64,000 nt of DNA from Nocardia asteroides (GTDB lineage: Bacteria; Actinomycetota; Actinomycetes; Mycobacteriales; Mycobacteriaceae): the NCBI RefSeq assembly GCF_900637185.1, contig NZ_LR134352.1:1054001-1118000 (forward strand). The letters are read 5' to 3'. Shown one piece after another: positions 8,433-17,761 of this stretch. How positions within the stretch are numbered: position 1 is the stretch's first letter; each line of letters starts with the position of its first letter. Below the pieces are notes generated by a model. The model did no database searches. It was not told the DNA's origin and was given only the letters and a program-made list of their open reading frames with translations. The position numbers and the translations under genes are program-made.

Positions 8433-11400
8433 ATGGATCCGCAGCAGACGGGCATTGCGAATACGCAACGCCAGCAGGCTCCCGGCGAGGTCGACGAGAC
8501 GGTGGTCGCCGAGCTCGAGGCGATGGGGCTGACCGGCGCCAAGGAGATCGGGCGCGGCGGATTCGGCGTGGTCTATCGGTGTCTGCAACCCGCGCTGGAC
8601 CGGGTGGTCGCGGTGAAGGTGCTGTCCTCGGAGATCGACCAGGAGAGCCGGGAGCGTTTCCTGCGCGAGGAACAGGCCATGGGCAGGCTGTCCGGGCACC
8701 CGAATATCGTCGACATCCTGCAGGTCGACGTCACCGCGACGGGCCTGCCGCTGATCGTGATGCCCTACTGTTCGCGTGGTTCGCTGGAGCGGCTGATCCA
8801 CGATCGCGGGCCGCTGACCTGGGCCGACACCCTGCGCGCCGGGGTGAAGCTGGCGGCGGCGATCGAGTCGGCGCACCGGGCCGGCATCCTGCACCGCGAT
8901 GTGAAACCGGCGAACGTGCTGATCAGCGGCTACGGCGAACCGCAGCTCACCGACTTCGGCATCGCCCGGATTCCCGGCGGCTTCCAGACGTCGAGCAGCC
9001 TGATCACCGGCTCGCCCGCGTTCACCGCGCCCGAGGTGCTCAAAGGGCATGAACCGACCGTGCGGTCCGATATCTACGGGCTGGGCGCGACGCTGTTCGC
9101 CCTGCTGACCGGGCACGCCGCATTCGAACGGCAGGCGGGGGAGAAGGTGGTCGCCCAGTTCCTGCGGATCACCACCCAGCCGGTGCCCGACCTGCGGGCC
9201 CAGGACATCCCCGACGACGTCGCCGCGGTGATCGAACAGGCCATGTCGCCGGATCCGGAGGACCGTCCGGCCTCGGCGTACGAGTTCGGCGAGATGCTGC
9301 GGGAGGTGCAGCGCGCGCACGGGCAGATGCCCGACGAGATGGCCCTGCTCGACACCGCCGAGGCCGAGGTCGACGCGGGGACGCCCGAGGCGCTCAAGGC
9401 CGTCACCGCGCGTCGCAGCTGGCCGCTCACCCTGCAACCGGCCGGCGCCTCGGTGCCGGTGCGGACCGGCGGTACCGGCGGCACCCTGCCGCCGACGGCG
9501 GCCACCAAGTTCCGACCGCCGACGCCGGCGCGCGCGCCGTTCCCGCGTCAGCGCCTGCTCGATGTGCTGCGGGCGGGCGGCAACCGCAGGCTGGCCCTGG
9601 TGCACGCGCCCGCGGGGTTCGGCAAGAGCACGGTCGCCGCGCAGTGGCGGGCCGATCTGGTCTCCCGCGATATCCCGGTCGCCTGGCTGGGGATCGATCA
9701 GGACGACGACAGCGAGGTCTGGTTCCTGGCCCACCTGCTCGAAGCCATCCGGCGGGTGCGGCCCGACGTGGGCGCCGGCCTGGAACAGGTGCTGGAGGAA
9801 CGGCCTGGCGACGGGTCGGCCTTCGTGATCGCCACCCTCATCGACGAAATCCACGCGAGCGGCCACAGCGTGGTGGTCGTCGTCGACGACTGGCACCGGG
9901 TGAGCGATCCGGGCGTGCACCGCGCGATGGCCACGCTGCTCGACAACGGCTGTCACCATGTGCGCTTCGTGGTGACCAGCCGGGACCAGGCGGGCCTGCC
10001 GATCAGCCGCCTGCGGGTACGCGACGAGCTGGTCGAGCTCGGTGCGGCCGAACTGCGGCTCACCGAGGCCGAGACCCGCCAGATCCTGGTGGAACGCAAC
10101 GGGTTCGCGCTCACCGACGAGCAGGTCGAGCAGATCCACACCGCCACCGAGGGCTGGCCCGCCGCGATCCAGCTGGTGAGCCTGACCCTGCGCGGCAAGA
10201 CCGACCCGATCCAGCTGCTGAGTTCGCTCGCCGAGGGCGGGCACGGCATGCGCGAGTACCTGGCCGAGAACGTCCTCGACAGCATCGCGCCCGAGCTGCT
10301 GGAATTCCTGATGGCCATCTCGGTGGTGGAGCGGGTCAACGGCTCGCTGGCGACACTGCTGGCCGACGTCCCCGACGGCGCGGCGCTGCTGGAACAGGCC
10401 GAGCAGCGCGAACTGTTCCTGCACCGGATCGAGCACGACCCCGAGTGGTACCGGATGCAGCCTCTGTTCGCCGAGCATCTGCGGGCAAGGCTCGAGCGGG
10501 TGCATCCCGGACGTTCGAAGGTGCTGCACCGCAAGGCCGCTCGCTGGTACGCCGAGCATCAGCTGCTGCGCAAGTCGGTCGACCACGCGCTGGCCGCGAC
10601 CGATCTCAAGCTCGCCGCCGACCTGCTGGAGAGCGGCGGCATGGACCTGATCGACCGCTCCCGGCTGGCGACGCTGCTCGGCAGCGTCTCGAAACTGCCG
10701 GTGCAGCAGGTGACCTCGCGCTCCAAGCTGCTGATGGCGGTGGCCAGGGCCAATATGAACCTGCAGCAGACCGGCACCGCCCGCTCGGCGCTCGGCCGGT
10801 TGTCCAACCTGCTCGCGCGCAGTGGCGGTGAGGCCGAACTGGCCGAACAGCGGTGCGCGGCCACGGTTCTCGATGCCGCCGACCGGGTGGCGCACGACGA
10901 CACCGCCGAGGTGGCGAGCAGGCTGGAGGCGTGTCTCGAGCAGCCGGACGACCTGCCCACCTGGGTCGTCTCGACCGCCGCCAACCTGATGTCGTTCGTG
11001 CGGCTGTGCGAGTTCGACTTCGACGGCGTGATCCAGATGCAGGACTGGGCCGCCGACTATCACGTGCGCTCCAAGGACCCGCTCGGCCCGGTCTTCGGGC
11101 TGTGCGCGCGCGGCGACGCGGCCTACGAGCAGCTCGACATCGCCACCGCCACCGAGTGTTTCGAACTGGCCTACGAGACCGCGCGCGACCGGGCCGGCCC
11201 CCGCTCCGATGCCGCCAGGGTGGCCGCCGCGCTGCTGGGCGAGGTGGCCTACCGCCGGGGCGATCTCGACCAGGCCGACCGGCTGCTCGACGAGAGCCAC
11301 GAGCTGGTCACCCGGGTGGGACCGGTCGACTTCCTGGTGGCCACCTTCGTGATCGGGGCCAGGGTCAAGGCCGCGCTCAGCGACAACTACACGGCGGCGG

Positions 11401-11948
11401 CCCGGCTCGACGAGGGCGCGCGGGTGGCGGCGGAGAACGGCCTGGCCCGGCTCGACGCGCACGTGCGAGCCGAACGGTCCCGGCTGGGTCTGCCCGCGGG
11501 CGACGCCGAGCGTTTCGCCGCCGACGTCTCGGGCAACGGCAGCCGCCGCAAGTCCGGTGCGGCCGTGCTCATCGCGGAGGCGCGCGAATACGCCGAGATC
11601 AGGGCCCTGCTGACCGAGCAGCGGCTGCGCGCCGACGACCGAGCGGCGCGCCACGCCAGAGTGCTCTACGCGCGCCTGCTCGACCAGGAACGACCCCGCG
11701 CGGAACTGGACGCCACGCTGCTGCTGGCCGAATGCCTGGCCGCGGCGGGCTGGGTCGGCGAGGCGACCGGCCTGGTGCTGCCGGTGCTGCGGACCTGCGC
11801 CGACCTGGGCTGGACCAGGCCGCTGCTGGACGCGGGGCCCGGCGTGGTCGGGCTGCTGCACGTGCTGCGCACCCAGTCGCACGACGGCAAGCCGCATCCA
11901 CTGCTGAACGAGGTGCCGGGACACTTCCTCGACGAACTGCTGGGCTGA
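8433..11948 (+). CDS. pknK: serine/threonine kinase fused to a MalT-like STAND ATPase, PknK type
   Basis: Cytoplasmic signalling kinase of 1171 residues with the PknK architecture known from mycobacteria. The kinase domain (about 34-290) has the glycine loop GRGGFGVV, the lysine in AVKVL, HRDVKPANVL (His154, Asp156), DFG and APEVLKG. After a linker comes an NTPase domain with Walker A APAGFGKST (Lys398) and Walker B VVVVDDWH. The remaining ~600 residues are helical repeats like the MalT/LuxR sensor region. No transmembrane segment is visible, and no LuxR DNA-binding domain is obvious at the C-terminus (ends PGHFLDELLG). By analogy it phosphorylates regulators in stress and growth control; the substrate here is unknown. 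The gene stands alone, convergent with the methyltransferase gene downstream. Confidence 0.92.
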   Translation: MDPQQTGIANTQRQQAPGEVDETVVAELEAMGLTGAKEIGRGGFGVVYRCLQPALDRVVAVKVLSSEIDQESRERFLREEQAMGRLSGHPNIVDILQVDVTATGLPLIVMPYCSRGSLERLIHDRGPLTWADTLRAGVKLAAAIESAHRAGILHRDVKPANVLISGYGEPQLTDFGIARIPGGFQTSSSLITGSPAFTAPEVLKGHEPTVRSDIYGLGATLFALLTGHAAFERQAGEKVVAQFLRITTQPVPDLRAQDIPDDVAAVIEQAMSPDPEDRPASAYEFGEMLREVQRAHGQMPDEMALLDTAEAEVDAGTPEALKAVTARRSWPLTLQPAGASVPVRTGGTGGTLPPTAATKFRPPTPARAPFPRQRLLDVLRAGGNRRLALVHAPAGFGKSTVAAQWRADLVSRDIPVAWLGIDQDDDSEVWFLAHLLEAIRRVRPDVGAGLEQVLEERPGDGSAFVIATLIDEIHASGHSVVVVVDDWHRVSDPGVHRAMATLLDNGCHHVRFVVTSRDQAGLPISRLRVRDELVELGAAELRLTEAETRQILVERNGFALTDEQVEQIHTATEGWPAAIQLVSLTLRGKTDPIQLLSSLAEGGHGMREYLAENVLDSIAPELLEFLMAISVVERVNGSLATLLADVPDGAALLEQAEQRELFLHRIEHDPEWYRMQPLFAEHLRARLERVHPGRSKVLHRKAARWYAEHQLLRKSVDHALAATDLKLAADLLESGGMDLIDRSRLATLLGSVSKLPVQQVTSRSKLLMAVARANMNLQQTGTARSALGRLSNLLARSGGEAELAEQRCAATVLDAADRVAHDDTAEVASRLEACLEQPDDLPTWVVSTAANLMSFVRLCEFDFDGVIQMQDWAADYHVRSKDPLGPVFGLCARGDAAYEQLDIATATECFELAYETARDRAGPRSDAARVAAALLGEVAYRRGDLDQADRLLDESHELVTRVGPVDFLVATFVIGARVKAALSDNYTAAARLDEGARVAAENGLARLDAHVRAERSRLGLPAGDAERFAADVSGNGSRRKSGAAVLIAEAREYAEIRALLTEQRLRADDRAARHARVLYARLLDQERPRAELDATLLLAECLAAAGWVGEATGLVLPVLRTCADLGWTRPLLDAGPGVVGLLHVLRTQSHDGKPHPLLNEVPGHFLDELLG

Positions 11949-11990
11949 GCGCCCGGGTGCGCCGGAGCGCGCCCGGGACTCACCGCGAAC

Positions 11991-13307
11991 CTACGGCTGC
12001 CACCACGGGCGCAGCGGCACCGTCCAGGCGTTGTCCGAACCCAGCTTCACGCCGAGCACGTGATGCAGCTGCACCACATTGCGCTGGAACCCCAGCCTGC
12101 ACCCGGCCATGTACAGGCCCCACACCTTGGCGGTGCCCTCGCCGACCTCGGCGACGCAGGCGTCCCAGTTCTCGACCAGGTTCTTGCACCATTCGTGCAG
12201 GGTCAGCGCGTAGTGCTCGCGCAGGTTCTCCTCGTGCAGCACCTCGAGCCCGATGTTCTGGATCTCGGAGATGATGCGGCCCGAGCCGATCAGCTCGCCG
12301 TCGGGGAACACGTAGCGGTCGATGAAGTCGCCGGCCTTGGTGGTGCGGGTGTTGTCCGGCCGGGTGATGCAGTGGTTGAGGAACAGGCCGCCGTCGCGCA
12401 GCTTGTCCTTGATGTAGCCGAAGTAGAACGGGTAGTTGTGGACGCCGATGTGTTCGGTGAGCCCGATCGAGGACACCGCGTCGAACTCGCCCTCGGGGAT
12501 GTCGCGATAGTCGCTGTGGCGCACCTCGGCCAGCTCGCTCAGGCCCTCCTCGGCGATCTTCTGCTGCGCCCAGGCGGCCTGCTCGGCCGACAGCGTCGCG
12601 CCGATGACCTTGACCCCGCGCCGCGCCGCGTAACGGACCATGCCGCCCCAGCCGCAGCCGATGTCGAGCAGCCGGTCGCCCTCCTTCAGCCGCAGCTTCT
12701 CGAAGATCAGCCGGTACTTGTTCTCCTGGGCCTGCTCCAGCGTCCAGTCCGGGTCGCCGTAGACCGCACAGGTGTAGGTCATCGACGGGCCGAGGACGTA
12801 CTCGTAGAAGGTGTTGGAGACGTCGTAGTGGTGGTGGATCGCCTCGGCGTCGCGGGTCTTGGAGTGGCGTAGGCCCTCCAGCGCGATCCGGCGCCAGCGC
12901 GGCAGGGTCTCCTGCGGCGGCGGCGCGATCGGCTTGAGCCGCTCCCAGCCCAGCGAGCGCGCGATGGTGACCAGCGACAACGCCGAGGGCCGGTGGAACT
13001 TCATGGCCTGCATGGCCTTCAAGATGTCGTACGGGTCGCCCGGGTGCACGCCCTCGGCGACCATATCGCCGGCGATGTAGGCCCGCGCCATCCCCAGGTC
13101 GCCGGGAGCCGAGGCCAGGTAGTTGATGCCGCGTGGGTTCTTGATGTCGAGGCGGAAGGGCGAGTTCTCCGGCCCGGTACCGCTGCCGTCGTAGGCGGTC
13201 AGGCGGATGGGGATGTCACCGTCGATGAGGGTTTCGAACACTTCGGCAATGCTGAGCCGGTTCCCCAGCTCGGCGAATACCTCGGATCGGTCCTTGAATG
13301 TCGTCAC
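11991..13307 (-). CDS. tmsB: SAM-dependent fatty-acid methyltransferase, CFA-synthase family, probable 10-methylene fatty acid synthase
   Basis: 438-residue member of the cyclopropane/mycolic acid methyltransferase family. The SAM site LLDIGCGWGGMV lies at about residues 213-223, followed by GATLSAEQ, and FDAVSSIGLTEHIG carries a family catalytic-site segment. An N-terminal domain of about 130 residues precedes the methyltransferase fold. The GTG start at 13307 overlaps the stop of the FAD oxidoreductase gene (GTGA), so the two are translationally coupled. In mycobacteria and relatives this gene pair (tmsA/tmsB, also called bfaA/bfaB; M. tuberculosis Rv0449c/ufaA1) makes tuberculostearic acid: the methyltransferase adds a methylene at C10 of oleoyl chains and the flavoprotein reduces it. 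The symbol rests on this pairing. Confidence 0.85.
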   Translation of the reverse strand: MTTFKDRSEVFAELGNRLSIAEVFETLIDGDIPIRLTAYDGSGTGPENSPFRLDIKNPRGINYLASAPGDLGMARAYIAGDMVAEGVHPGDPYDILKAMQAMKFHRPSALSLVTIARSLGWERLKPIAPPPQETLPRWRRIALEGLRHSKTRDAEAIHHHYDVSNTFYEYVLGPSMTYTCAVYGDPDWTLEQAQENKYRLIFEKLRLKEGDRLLDIGCGWGGMVRYAARRGVKVIGATLSAEQAAWAQQKIAEEGLSELAEVRHSDYRDIPEGEFDAVSSIGLTEHIGVHNYPFYFGYIKDKLRDGGLFLNHCITRPDNTRTTKAGDFIDRYVFPDGELIGSGRIISEIQNIGLEVLHEENLREHYALTLHEWCKNLVENWDACVAEVGEGTAKVWGLYMAGCRLGFQRNVVQLHHVLGVKLGSDNAWTVPLRPWWQP

Positions 13308-14746
13308 TTGCGTTGCACCGCCTTCGAATACAGAGTCAGCAGTCGTTGGTCCGGGTCGTAACGGTTCTTCAGTTCGGTGTAGGTGGCGCCGCCGTAGAGC
13401 TCGGCGAACTCGTCCTCGGCGTAGTAGGCGTCCGAGTACAGCGACTTGTGCCCGTCGAGTTCGGACACGACCTGTTCGATCGCGCGGTTGGCCGCTCCTT
13501 CCGGCGCTCCGGCCACGGTCGGGACGGCGGACCAGAATCCGACGTTGACGTAGGTACGTCCCGGCTCGAGCGGGTACAGCGGCCACGGGCGATCGCCGGT
13601 GGGCGCGCCCGCGGTCTCACGCAACCGCAACGGGCACAACCAGATCGGTTCGATCGGTATTTCCTTCAGGAACCATTCGACGAAGTCGGCGGTGCGGCCC
13701 ACCGGTACCTCGATGTCCTGGACGACCCGCTCCTGCGGCGGATTGCCCTTGCGGGCCTCCATCCGGTCGCCGAAGTGGTACTTGCGGTCGAGGGCGACCA
13801 GCTTCCAGTAGAAGCTGCTGCGCCGCAGCGACTTCGGCCAGAACCGGCGGATCTTGGGGTTCTGCGTGCCGAAGGCGCGGGAGCACCAGAACCAGTCGGT
13901 GTCCCAGCGCCACAGGTAGTCGTGGATGGTCAGCCGGTCGCGCTCGACGCCGTCGGCGTGCTGCAACGAGCGGTAGTAGATGTCCATCCCGGTGTAGTCG
14001 CTCACCGGGCCCGGTTCGTCGGTCTGCCTGCCCAGGGTCAGGTAGCTCTCGGTCGCGGTGAAGACCACGCCGTCGAGATAGTCGACCTGTTCGCCCTGGT
14101 AGCTGCGCTCGGTGACGATGCGTTCCAGTTCGGCTTCCAGCGCGCGCAGATCGTGGAAGCGCACGTGGCGCAGGGCGACGAAGGGCTTGACCGGCTCCAG
14201 CTCGATCTTCAGCCGGACGGTGTAGCCCAGGGTGCCGTAGGAGTTGGGGAAGCCCCGGAACAGATCAGCGCCCTCGCCGGTGGGCTTGATCGTGATGATC
14301 TCGCCGGAGCCGGTCAGCACGTCCATTTCCAGCACGGATTCGTGCGGCAGGCCGCTGCGGAACGAGCTCGACTCGATGCCGAGGCCGGTGACCGCGCCGC
14401 CGAGGGTGATGGTCTTGAGCTGCGGAACCACCAGCGGGGCCAGCCCGTAGGGCAGGGTCGCCGCCACCAGTTCCTCGTAGGTGGTCATCCCGGCGACGTC
14501 GGCGGTCCTGGCCACCGGGTCCACCGCGATCACCCGCCCCAGGCCGGAGACGTCCAGGCCGGGGGCGTTGCTGGCCGCCCTGGCCCGGAACAGGTTGGAG
14601 GTCTTCTTGGCCAAGCGCACGACAGCACCGGGCGGGATGGCGCGATAGCTTGCCAGCAGTCGCTCCACACCCTCCCGGTGCGCGGCGTATCCAGACTCGC
14701 GTGCGGCCGGTTCGTGGCCGGCCCTACCCAAAAGACTCACTGCCAC
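13304..14746 (-). CDS. tmsA: FAD-binding oxidoreductase, probable 10-methylene fatty acid reductase
   Basis: 480-residue flavoprotein of the FAD_binding_4 (p-cresol methylhydroxylase/DHCR24-like) class. The FAD domain shows GRVIAVDPVARTADV, MTTYEELVAATLPYGL, the LGGAVTGLGIESSSFRSG loop and VLEMDVLTGSGEI. The C-terminal half (DWFWCSRAFGTQNPKIR, AEDEFAELYGGATY) is typical of the actinobacterial DHCR24-like group. It is read first in a two-gene operon with the CFA-like methyltransferase, with a 4-base overlap. Expected role: reduction of the 10-methylene group to the 10-methyl branch in membrane phospholipid chains. The start is uncertain: GTG at 14746 or GTG at 14740, both behind a weak GGGTGG. 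An upstream in-frame ATG at 14905 would run back across the divergent gene's ribosome binding site. Confidence 0.82.
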   Translation of the reverse strand: MAVSLLGRAGHEPAARESGYAAHREGVERLLASYRAIPPGAVVRLAKKTSNLFRARAASNAPGLDVSGLGRVIAVDPVARTADVAGMTTYEELVAATLPYGLAPLVVPQLKTITLGGAVTGLGIESSSFRSGLPHESVLEMDVLTGSGEIITIKPTGEGADLFRGFPNSYGTLGYTVRLKIELEPVKPFVALRHVRFHDLRALEAELERIVTERSYQGEQVDYLDGVVFTATESYLTLGRQTDEPGPVSDYTGMDIYYRSLQHADGVERDRLTIHDYLWRWDTDWFWCSRAFGTQNPKIRRFWPKSLRRSSFYWKLVALDRKYHFGDRMEARKGNPPQERVVQDIEVPVGRTADFVEWFLKEIPIEPIWLCPLRLRETAGAPTGDRPWPLYPLEPGRTYVNVGFWSAVPTVAGAPEGAANRAIEQVVSELDGHKSLYSDAYYAEDEFAELYGGATYTELKNRYDPDQRLLTLYSKAVQRK

Positions 14747-14915
14747 CCGTTCGACGCTAGTACGACGGTGCCCGCCGAGCCACCGGATAGTCCTACGCCA
14801 CGACGAAATGTCACGCACATGTTTCCCTTTTCGCCCAACCTGGTCGGGCGATCCGGAAAGCGGCAGGGCAGGATGTAACCCGGTCGAGATATCGCACCCC
14901 GACAAGGAGTCAACA

Positions 14916-15350
14916 GTGGGACAGGTCAGCGCCAGCAGTTCGATCGTCGTCGCCGCGGATCCGCAGCGCGCCCTCGAAGCGATCGGTGACTACGAGACGG
15001 TCCGTCCGCGCATCCTCTCCTCGCACTACCGCGACTACAAGGTCGTCGAGGGCGGCAAGGGCGCGGGCACCGTGGTGGAGTGGACGCTGCAGGCCACCGA
15101 GAAGCGCTCGCGCAACGTGCGCGCCGAGGTCACGGTGTCGGATTCGATCCTCACCGAGCGCGACGCCAACTCCTCGATGGTCAACACCTGGACCGTCACC
15201 CCGGACGGCGCCGGTTCGCAGGTCACCCTGCGCACCACCTGGACCGGTGCGGGCGGCATCTCCGGCATCTTCGAGGGCATCTTCGCCCCGCTCGGCCTGA
15301 AGAAGATCCAGGCCGAGGTGCTGGGCAACCTTCAGCGCGAACTGGCCTGA
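14916..15350 (+). CDS. SRPBCC (START/polyketide-cyclase fold) protein
   Basis: 144-residue small-molecule-binding-fold protein. The pattern SSIVVAADPQRALEAIGDYE, then GTVVEWTL and the C-terminal amphipathic helix GLKKIQAEVLGNLQREL are typical of SRPBCC domains, which bind hydrophobic ligands. The GTG start at 14916 has AAGGAG six bases upstream. It is divergent from the tmsA/tmsB-like operon with about 170 bp between, so a role in lipid handling is possible, but nothing in the sequence gives a ligand. Confidence 0.8.
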   Translation: MGQVSASSSIVVAADPQRALEAIGDYETVRPRILSSHYRDYKVVEGGKGAGTVVEWTLQATEKRSRNVRAEVTVSDSILTERDANSSMVNTWTVTPDGAGSQVTLRTTWTGAGGISGIFEGIFAPLGLKKIQAEVLGNLQRELA

Positions 15351-15365
15351 CCGGGCCGGAATTGC

Positions 15366-15408
15366 CGTCGAGGGCCGTACCGCGTGGATCGCGGTACGGC
15401 CCTCGACG
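15366..15408. terminator. bidirectional terminator hairpin
   Basis: A perfect 19-bp stem, 15366-15384 with 15390-15408, with a 5-base loop TGGAT. It sits between the convergent SRPBCC gene (stop 15350) and VOC gene (stop 15413), 15 and 4 bases from the stops. Confidence 0.85.
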
Positions 15409-15412
15409 CGTT

Positions 15413-15766
15413 CTACTCCGATTTGCCGATGTCGAAGAGGTTGCCCTCCGGGTCGGCCAGGGTGATCCACTGCTGGCCGTACTCGTCGAAGTCGCCGATG
15501 TGCTTGGCGCCCAGGCTGATCGCGCGCTCGGCGTAGTCGCGCCATTCGGCGGAGGCGAAATCCAGGTGCACGGTGTTCTTGCCCGGCGTCTTGTCCGGGA
15601 CCTGGATGAACATGAGCACCGGCAGCGTGCCCGCGGTCTTGCCGACGGTGGCGAAGAACGCCGAGGCCTCCGGGTCGACGGGGCGGTCGAGCAGCTGGGC
15701 GTAGAACTGCGCCAGCGCGCTCGCGTCGTGGCAATCGAACGTGACGTTGCCGAGGGCCAGGGTCAT
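15413..15766 (-). CDS. VOC-superfamily (glyoxalase/bleomycin-resistance fold) protein
   Basis: 117-residue single-domain VOC protein: VTFDCHDASALAQFYAQLL at the N-terminus, TVHLDFAS in the middle, and WITLADPEGNLFDIGKSE at the end, the usual metal- or ligand-binding edge strand. Its ATG at 15766 overlaps the stop of the upstream MerR gene as ATGA, and AAGGAGAAAA precedes it. Co-translation with a multidrug-sensing MerR-type regulator suggests it is the regulated target, perhaps detoxifying or sequestering a small molecule. The substrate is not readable from the sequence. Confidence 0.82.
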   Translation of the reverse strand: MTLALGNVTFDCHDASALAQFYAQLLDRPVDPEASAFFATVGKTAGTLPVLMFIQVPDKTPGKNTVHLDFASAEWRDYAERAISLGAKHIGDFDEYGQQWITLADPEGNLFDIGKSE

Positions 15767-16593
15767 CGGTTTTCTCCTTCGGTGATGGGCCAGCACACTT
15801 CGGTGCGGTAGTCGGCCGGGTTGTCGGTGAGGTCGGGTCCGACGAGATAGCGCTCGCGGACCGGTTCGCCGGGTGCGAGGGTGTCGTGCTCGGCGACGTG
15901 GCTGCCGAGCGCGCCGTAGGTGCGGTCGAAGTCCTCGAACGCGCCGGTGTGCACCGCGATGGCGAAGCGCTGCGCGCCGAATTCGGTGATCCCGAGTCCG
16001 GCGGGTGGAACGAGAGCCGCACCGGGCGGCAGCGGGACGTACGCGGTGACCGCGCCCGCGGCCTCGGTGAAGAACTCGGTCGAATAGGTCGCGCCCGCGA
16101 CGCCGGCCGGGGTGGTTCCGGTGGCGAGCAGGCTGGTGTACAGCCGCTCGAAGGCGGTGCCGCACCAGTCGGCGATGGCGGTGCGGTCGACGACCTCGGT
16201 GAGCGTGAGCGCGGTGAACGCCGGTTCGACCCGGTAGTCGACCCGCAGCGGCGGCGCGGGCGCGGTGAGCAGCGCGCGCAGCGAGGCCACCACCTCGCGG
16301 GTGCGCTGCAACTCGGCCTCCATCCGGGCCAGGTGGGCGCGCAGGGTGGCGTCGCGGTCGGCCGGGTCGGCGGCGGCGAGCACGGTGCGGATCTCGGGCA
16401 GCGGCATGTCGAGATCGCGCAGCCTGCGGATCAGGTGCGCGCGTTCCACCTGGTCGGTGGCGTAGCGCCGGTATCCGGTGCCTGCGTCCACCGCGACCGG
16501 TTCGAGCAGGTCGATCTCGTGGTAGTAGCGCAGGGTCTTGACACTCAGGTGCGTGAGGCGGGCGAACTCGCCGATCGCCACGGTGGCTGTCAT
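15763..16593 (-). CDS. MerR-family regulator with GyrI-like effector domain
   Basis: 276-residue transcription factor. The N-terminal winged helix-turn-helix (AIGEFARLTHLSVKTLRYYH, then GYRRY) is the MerR signature, followed by a coiled dimerisation helix (about 75-115) and a C-terminal GyrI-like ligand-binding domain (from about 120: VDYRVEPAFTALTLTEVVDR). This matches the BmrR type that senses drugs or lipophilic cations. It overlaps the VOC gene by four bases and probably controls this two-gene operon from its own promoter upstream of 16593. Confidence 0.88.
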   Translation of the reverse strand: MTATVAIGEFARLTHLSVKTLRYYHEIDLLEPVAVDAGTGYRRYATDQVERAHLIRRLRDLDMPLPEIRTVLAAADPADRDATLRAHLARMEAELQRTREVVASLRALLTAPAPPLRVDYRVEPAFTALTLTEVVDRTAIADWCGTAFERLYTSLLATGTTPAGVAGATYSTEFFTEAAGAVTAYVPLPPGAALVPPAGLGITEFGAQRFAIAVHTGAFEDFDRTYGALGSHVAEHDTLAPGEPVRERYLVGPDLTDNPADYRTEVCWPITEGENR

Positions 16594-16635
16594 ACGAACC
16601 AGCCAACACCCTCCAGCGGGAGGAGAGTCAACAAC

Positions 16636-17193
16636 TCACGCGGGTGCCAGCACGAAGGCGGCCATCAGCGGCCAGTCGTTCTCGCGCCACCACGAGTAGC
16701 CGAACCAGACGCCCGGGACGATCTCGCGGATCTCGTCGTACACCTGCGGCGTCGGCGACGGCGCGTAGTTCAGCGCCCAGGTGGGGCCGCCGTCGAGGAT
16801 GGACGGCGCCCGGTAGACGTCGGCCGGGAACGCCTCGATGCCGGCGCCGGTGACGCGGTTGGTGAGGGTGCCGCCGTCGGGGCCGGTGCGGAAGACCTTG
16901 CCGATCCACAGGGCCGCCGCCTGCGGCGCGAACTGCGGCGGGCGGGTCACCCAGCCGTTGGTGACGCCGGTCGGCACGGCGCCGTCGCGCGCGTCGCGGT
17001 AGATCTGGTCCTGCTGGGTGACGTTGCAGCGAAAACGCAGCGAATCCAAGGTCGCCGCGGAGTTGCCCGGGTCGACCACGCAGCCGCCGCCGTAGTCGGC
17101 GACCGCGGCGACGGGGTCGGCGTGCGCGGTGGCCGGGCCGATGATCAGCAGGCCGGCGGCCGTGGCGAGCAGGGACGCGCGGATGACACTCAT
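16636..17193 (-). CDS. secreted hypothetical protein
   Basis: 185 residues with a clear Sec signal peptide: MSVIRAS, a hydrophobic core LLATAAGLLIIGPATA and an AHA-D cleavage site at about residue 25. The mature protein has two cysteines (GGCVVDPG and RFRCNV) that could form a disulfide, and a Trp-rich C-terminal part (VWFGYSWWRENDWPL). No enzyme motif was recognised. The pattern is like small exported proteins of unknown function found in Nocardia and relatives. Confidence 0.72.
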   Translation of the reverse strand: MSVIRASLLATAAGLLIIGPATAHADPVAAVADYGGGCVVDPGNSAATLDSLRFRCNVTQQDQIYRDARDGAVPTGVTNGWVTRPPQFAPQAAALWIGKVFRTGPDGGTLTNRVTGAGIEAFPADVYRAPSILDGGPTWALNYAPSPTPQVYDEIREIVPGVWFGYSWWRENDWPLMAAFVLAPA

Positions 17194-17416
17194 CAGTTCT
17201 CCCTCGGTTTGCCGTACCAGGTCCCGACCCCGTCCGATCCTAGGCGGGGTGGTCGCGGCTGGATCGTTCGCGAGCAGGCAGCAACCAAGCTGTTACCGCG
17301 AAGGTCACGGATAACGACCCGGTCGGTATGCCTCGTGCGGGCACCGGGTGTGGGAGTATCCCGGCGGCGCGTGAGGACTACGCTTGACGCGGACGAACTT
17401 CTAGAGAGGACGTGCT

Positions 17417-17761
17417 GTGCAACCCGATGGTGGTCAGTTCGATATGCAGGCTCTGCTCGCGCAGGCTCAGCAGATGCAGCAGGCGGTGATGCAGGCGCAG
17501 GCCGAGCTCGCCGAGTCCGAAGTGCAGGGTCAGGCCGGCGGCGGTCTGGTCCAGGCCACCCTCAAGGTGAGCGGCGAGGTCCAGTCGCTGACGATCGACC
17601 CCAAGGTCGTCGACCCGTCCGATGTCGACGGGCTGCAGGACCTGGTGATCGGCGCGATCAACGACGCCATGGCCAACGCGCAGAAGCTGGCCGCCGAGCG
17701 TCTCGGCCCGCTCTCGCAGGGCCTCGGCGGCGGCTCGATGCCCGGTCTGCCTGATTTCTGA
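17417..17761 (+). CDS. ebfC: nucleoid-associated protein YbaB/EbfC family
   Basis: 114-residue DNA-binding dimer of the YbaB/EbfC family. The N-terminal helix is Gln/Met-rich ([22 protein letters not shown]), followed by the beta region [22 protein letters not shown] and a Gly-rich tail. The GTG start at 17417 follows AGAGAGGA by about 8 bases. Its stop overlaps the recR start (TGATG at 17759-17763), so the two are translationally coupled, the usual ebfC-recR arrangement linked to recombination repair. Confidence 0.9.
   Translation: MQPDGGQFDMQALLAQAQQMQQAVMQAQAELAESEVQGQAGGGLVQATLKVSGEVQSLTIDPKVVDPSDVDGLQDLVIGAINDAMANAQKLAAERLGPLSQGLGGGSMPGLPDF

Noticed and set aside
8337..11924. 1195-codon minus-strand frame opposite pknK
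   Set aside because: High-GC shadow frame; no motif, while the plus strand encodes an intact kinase and ATPase.
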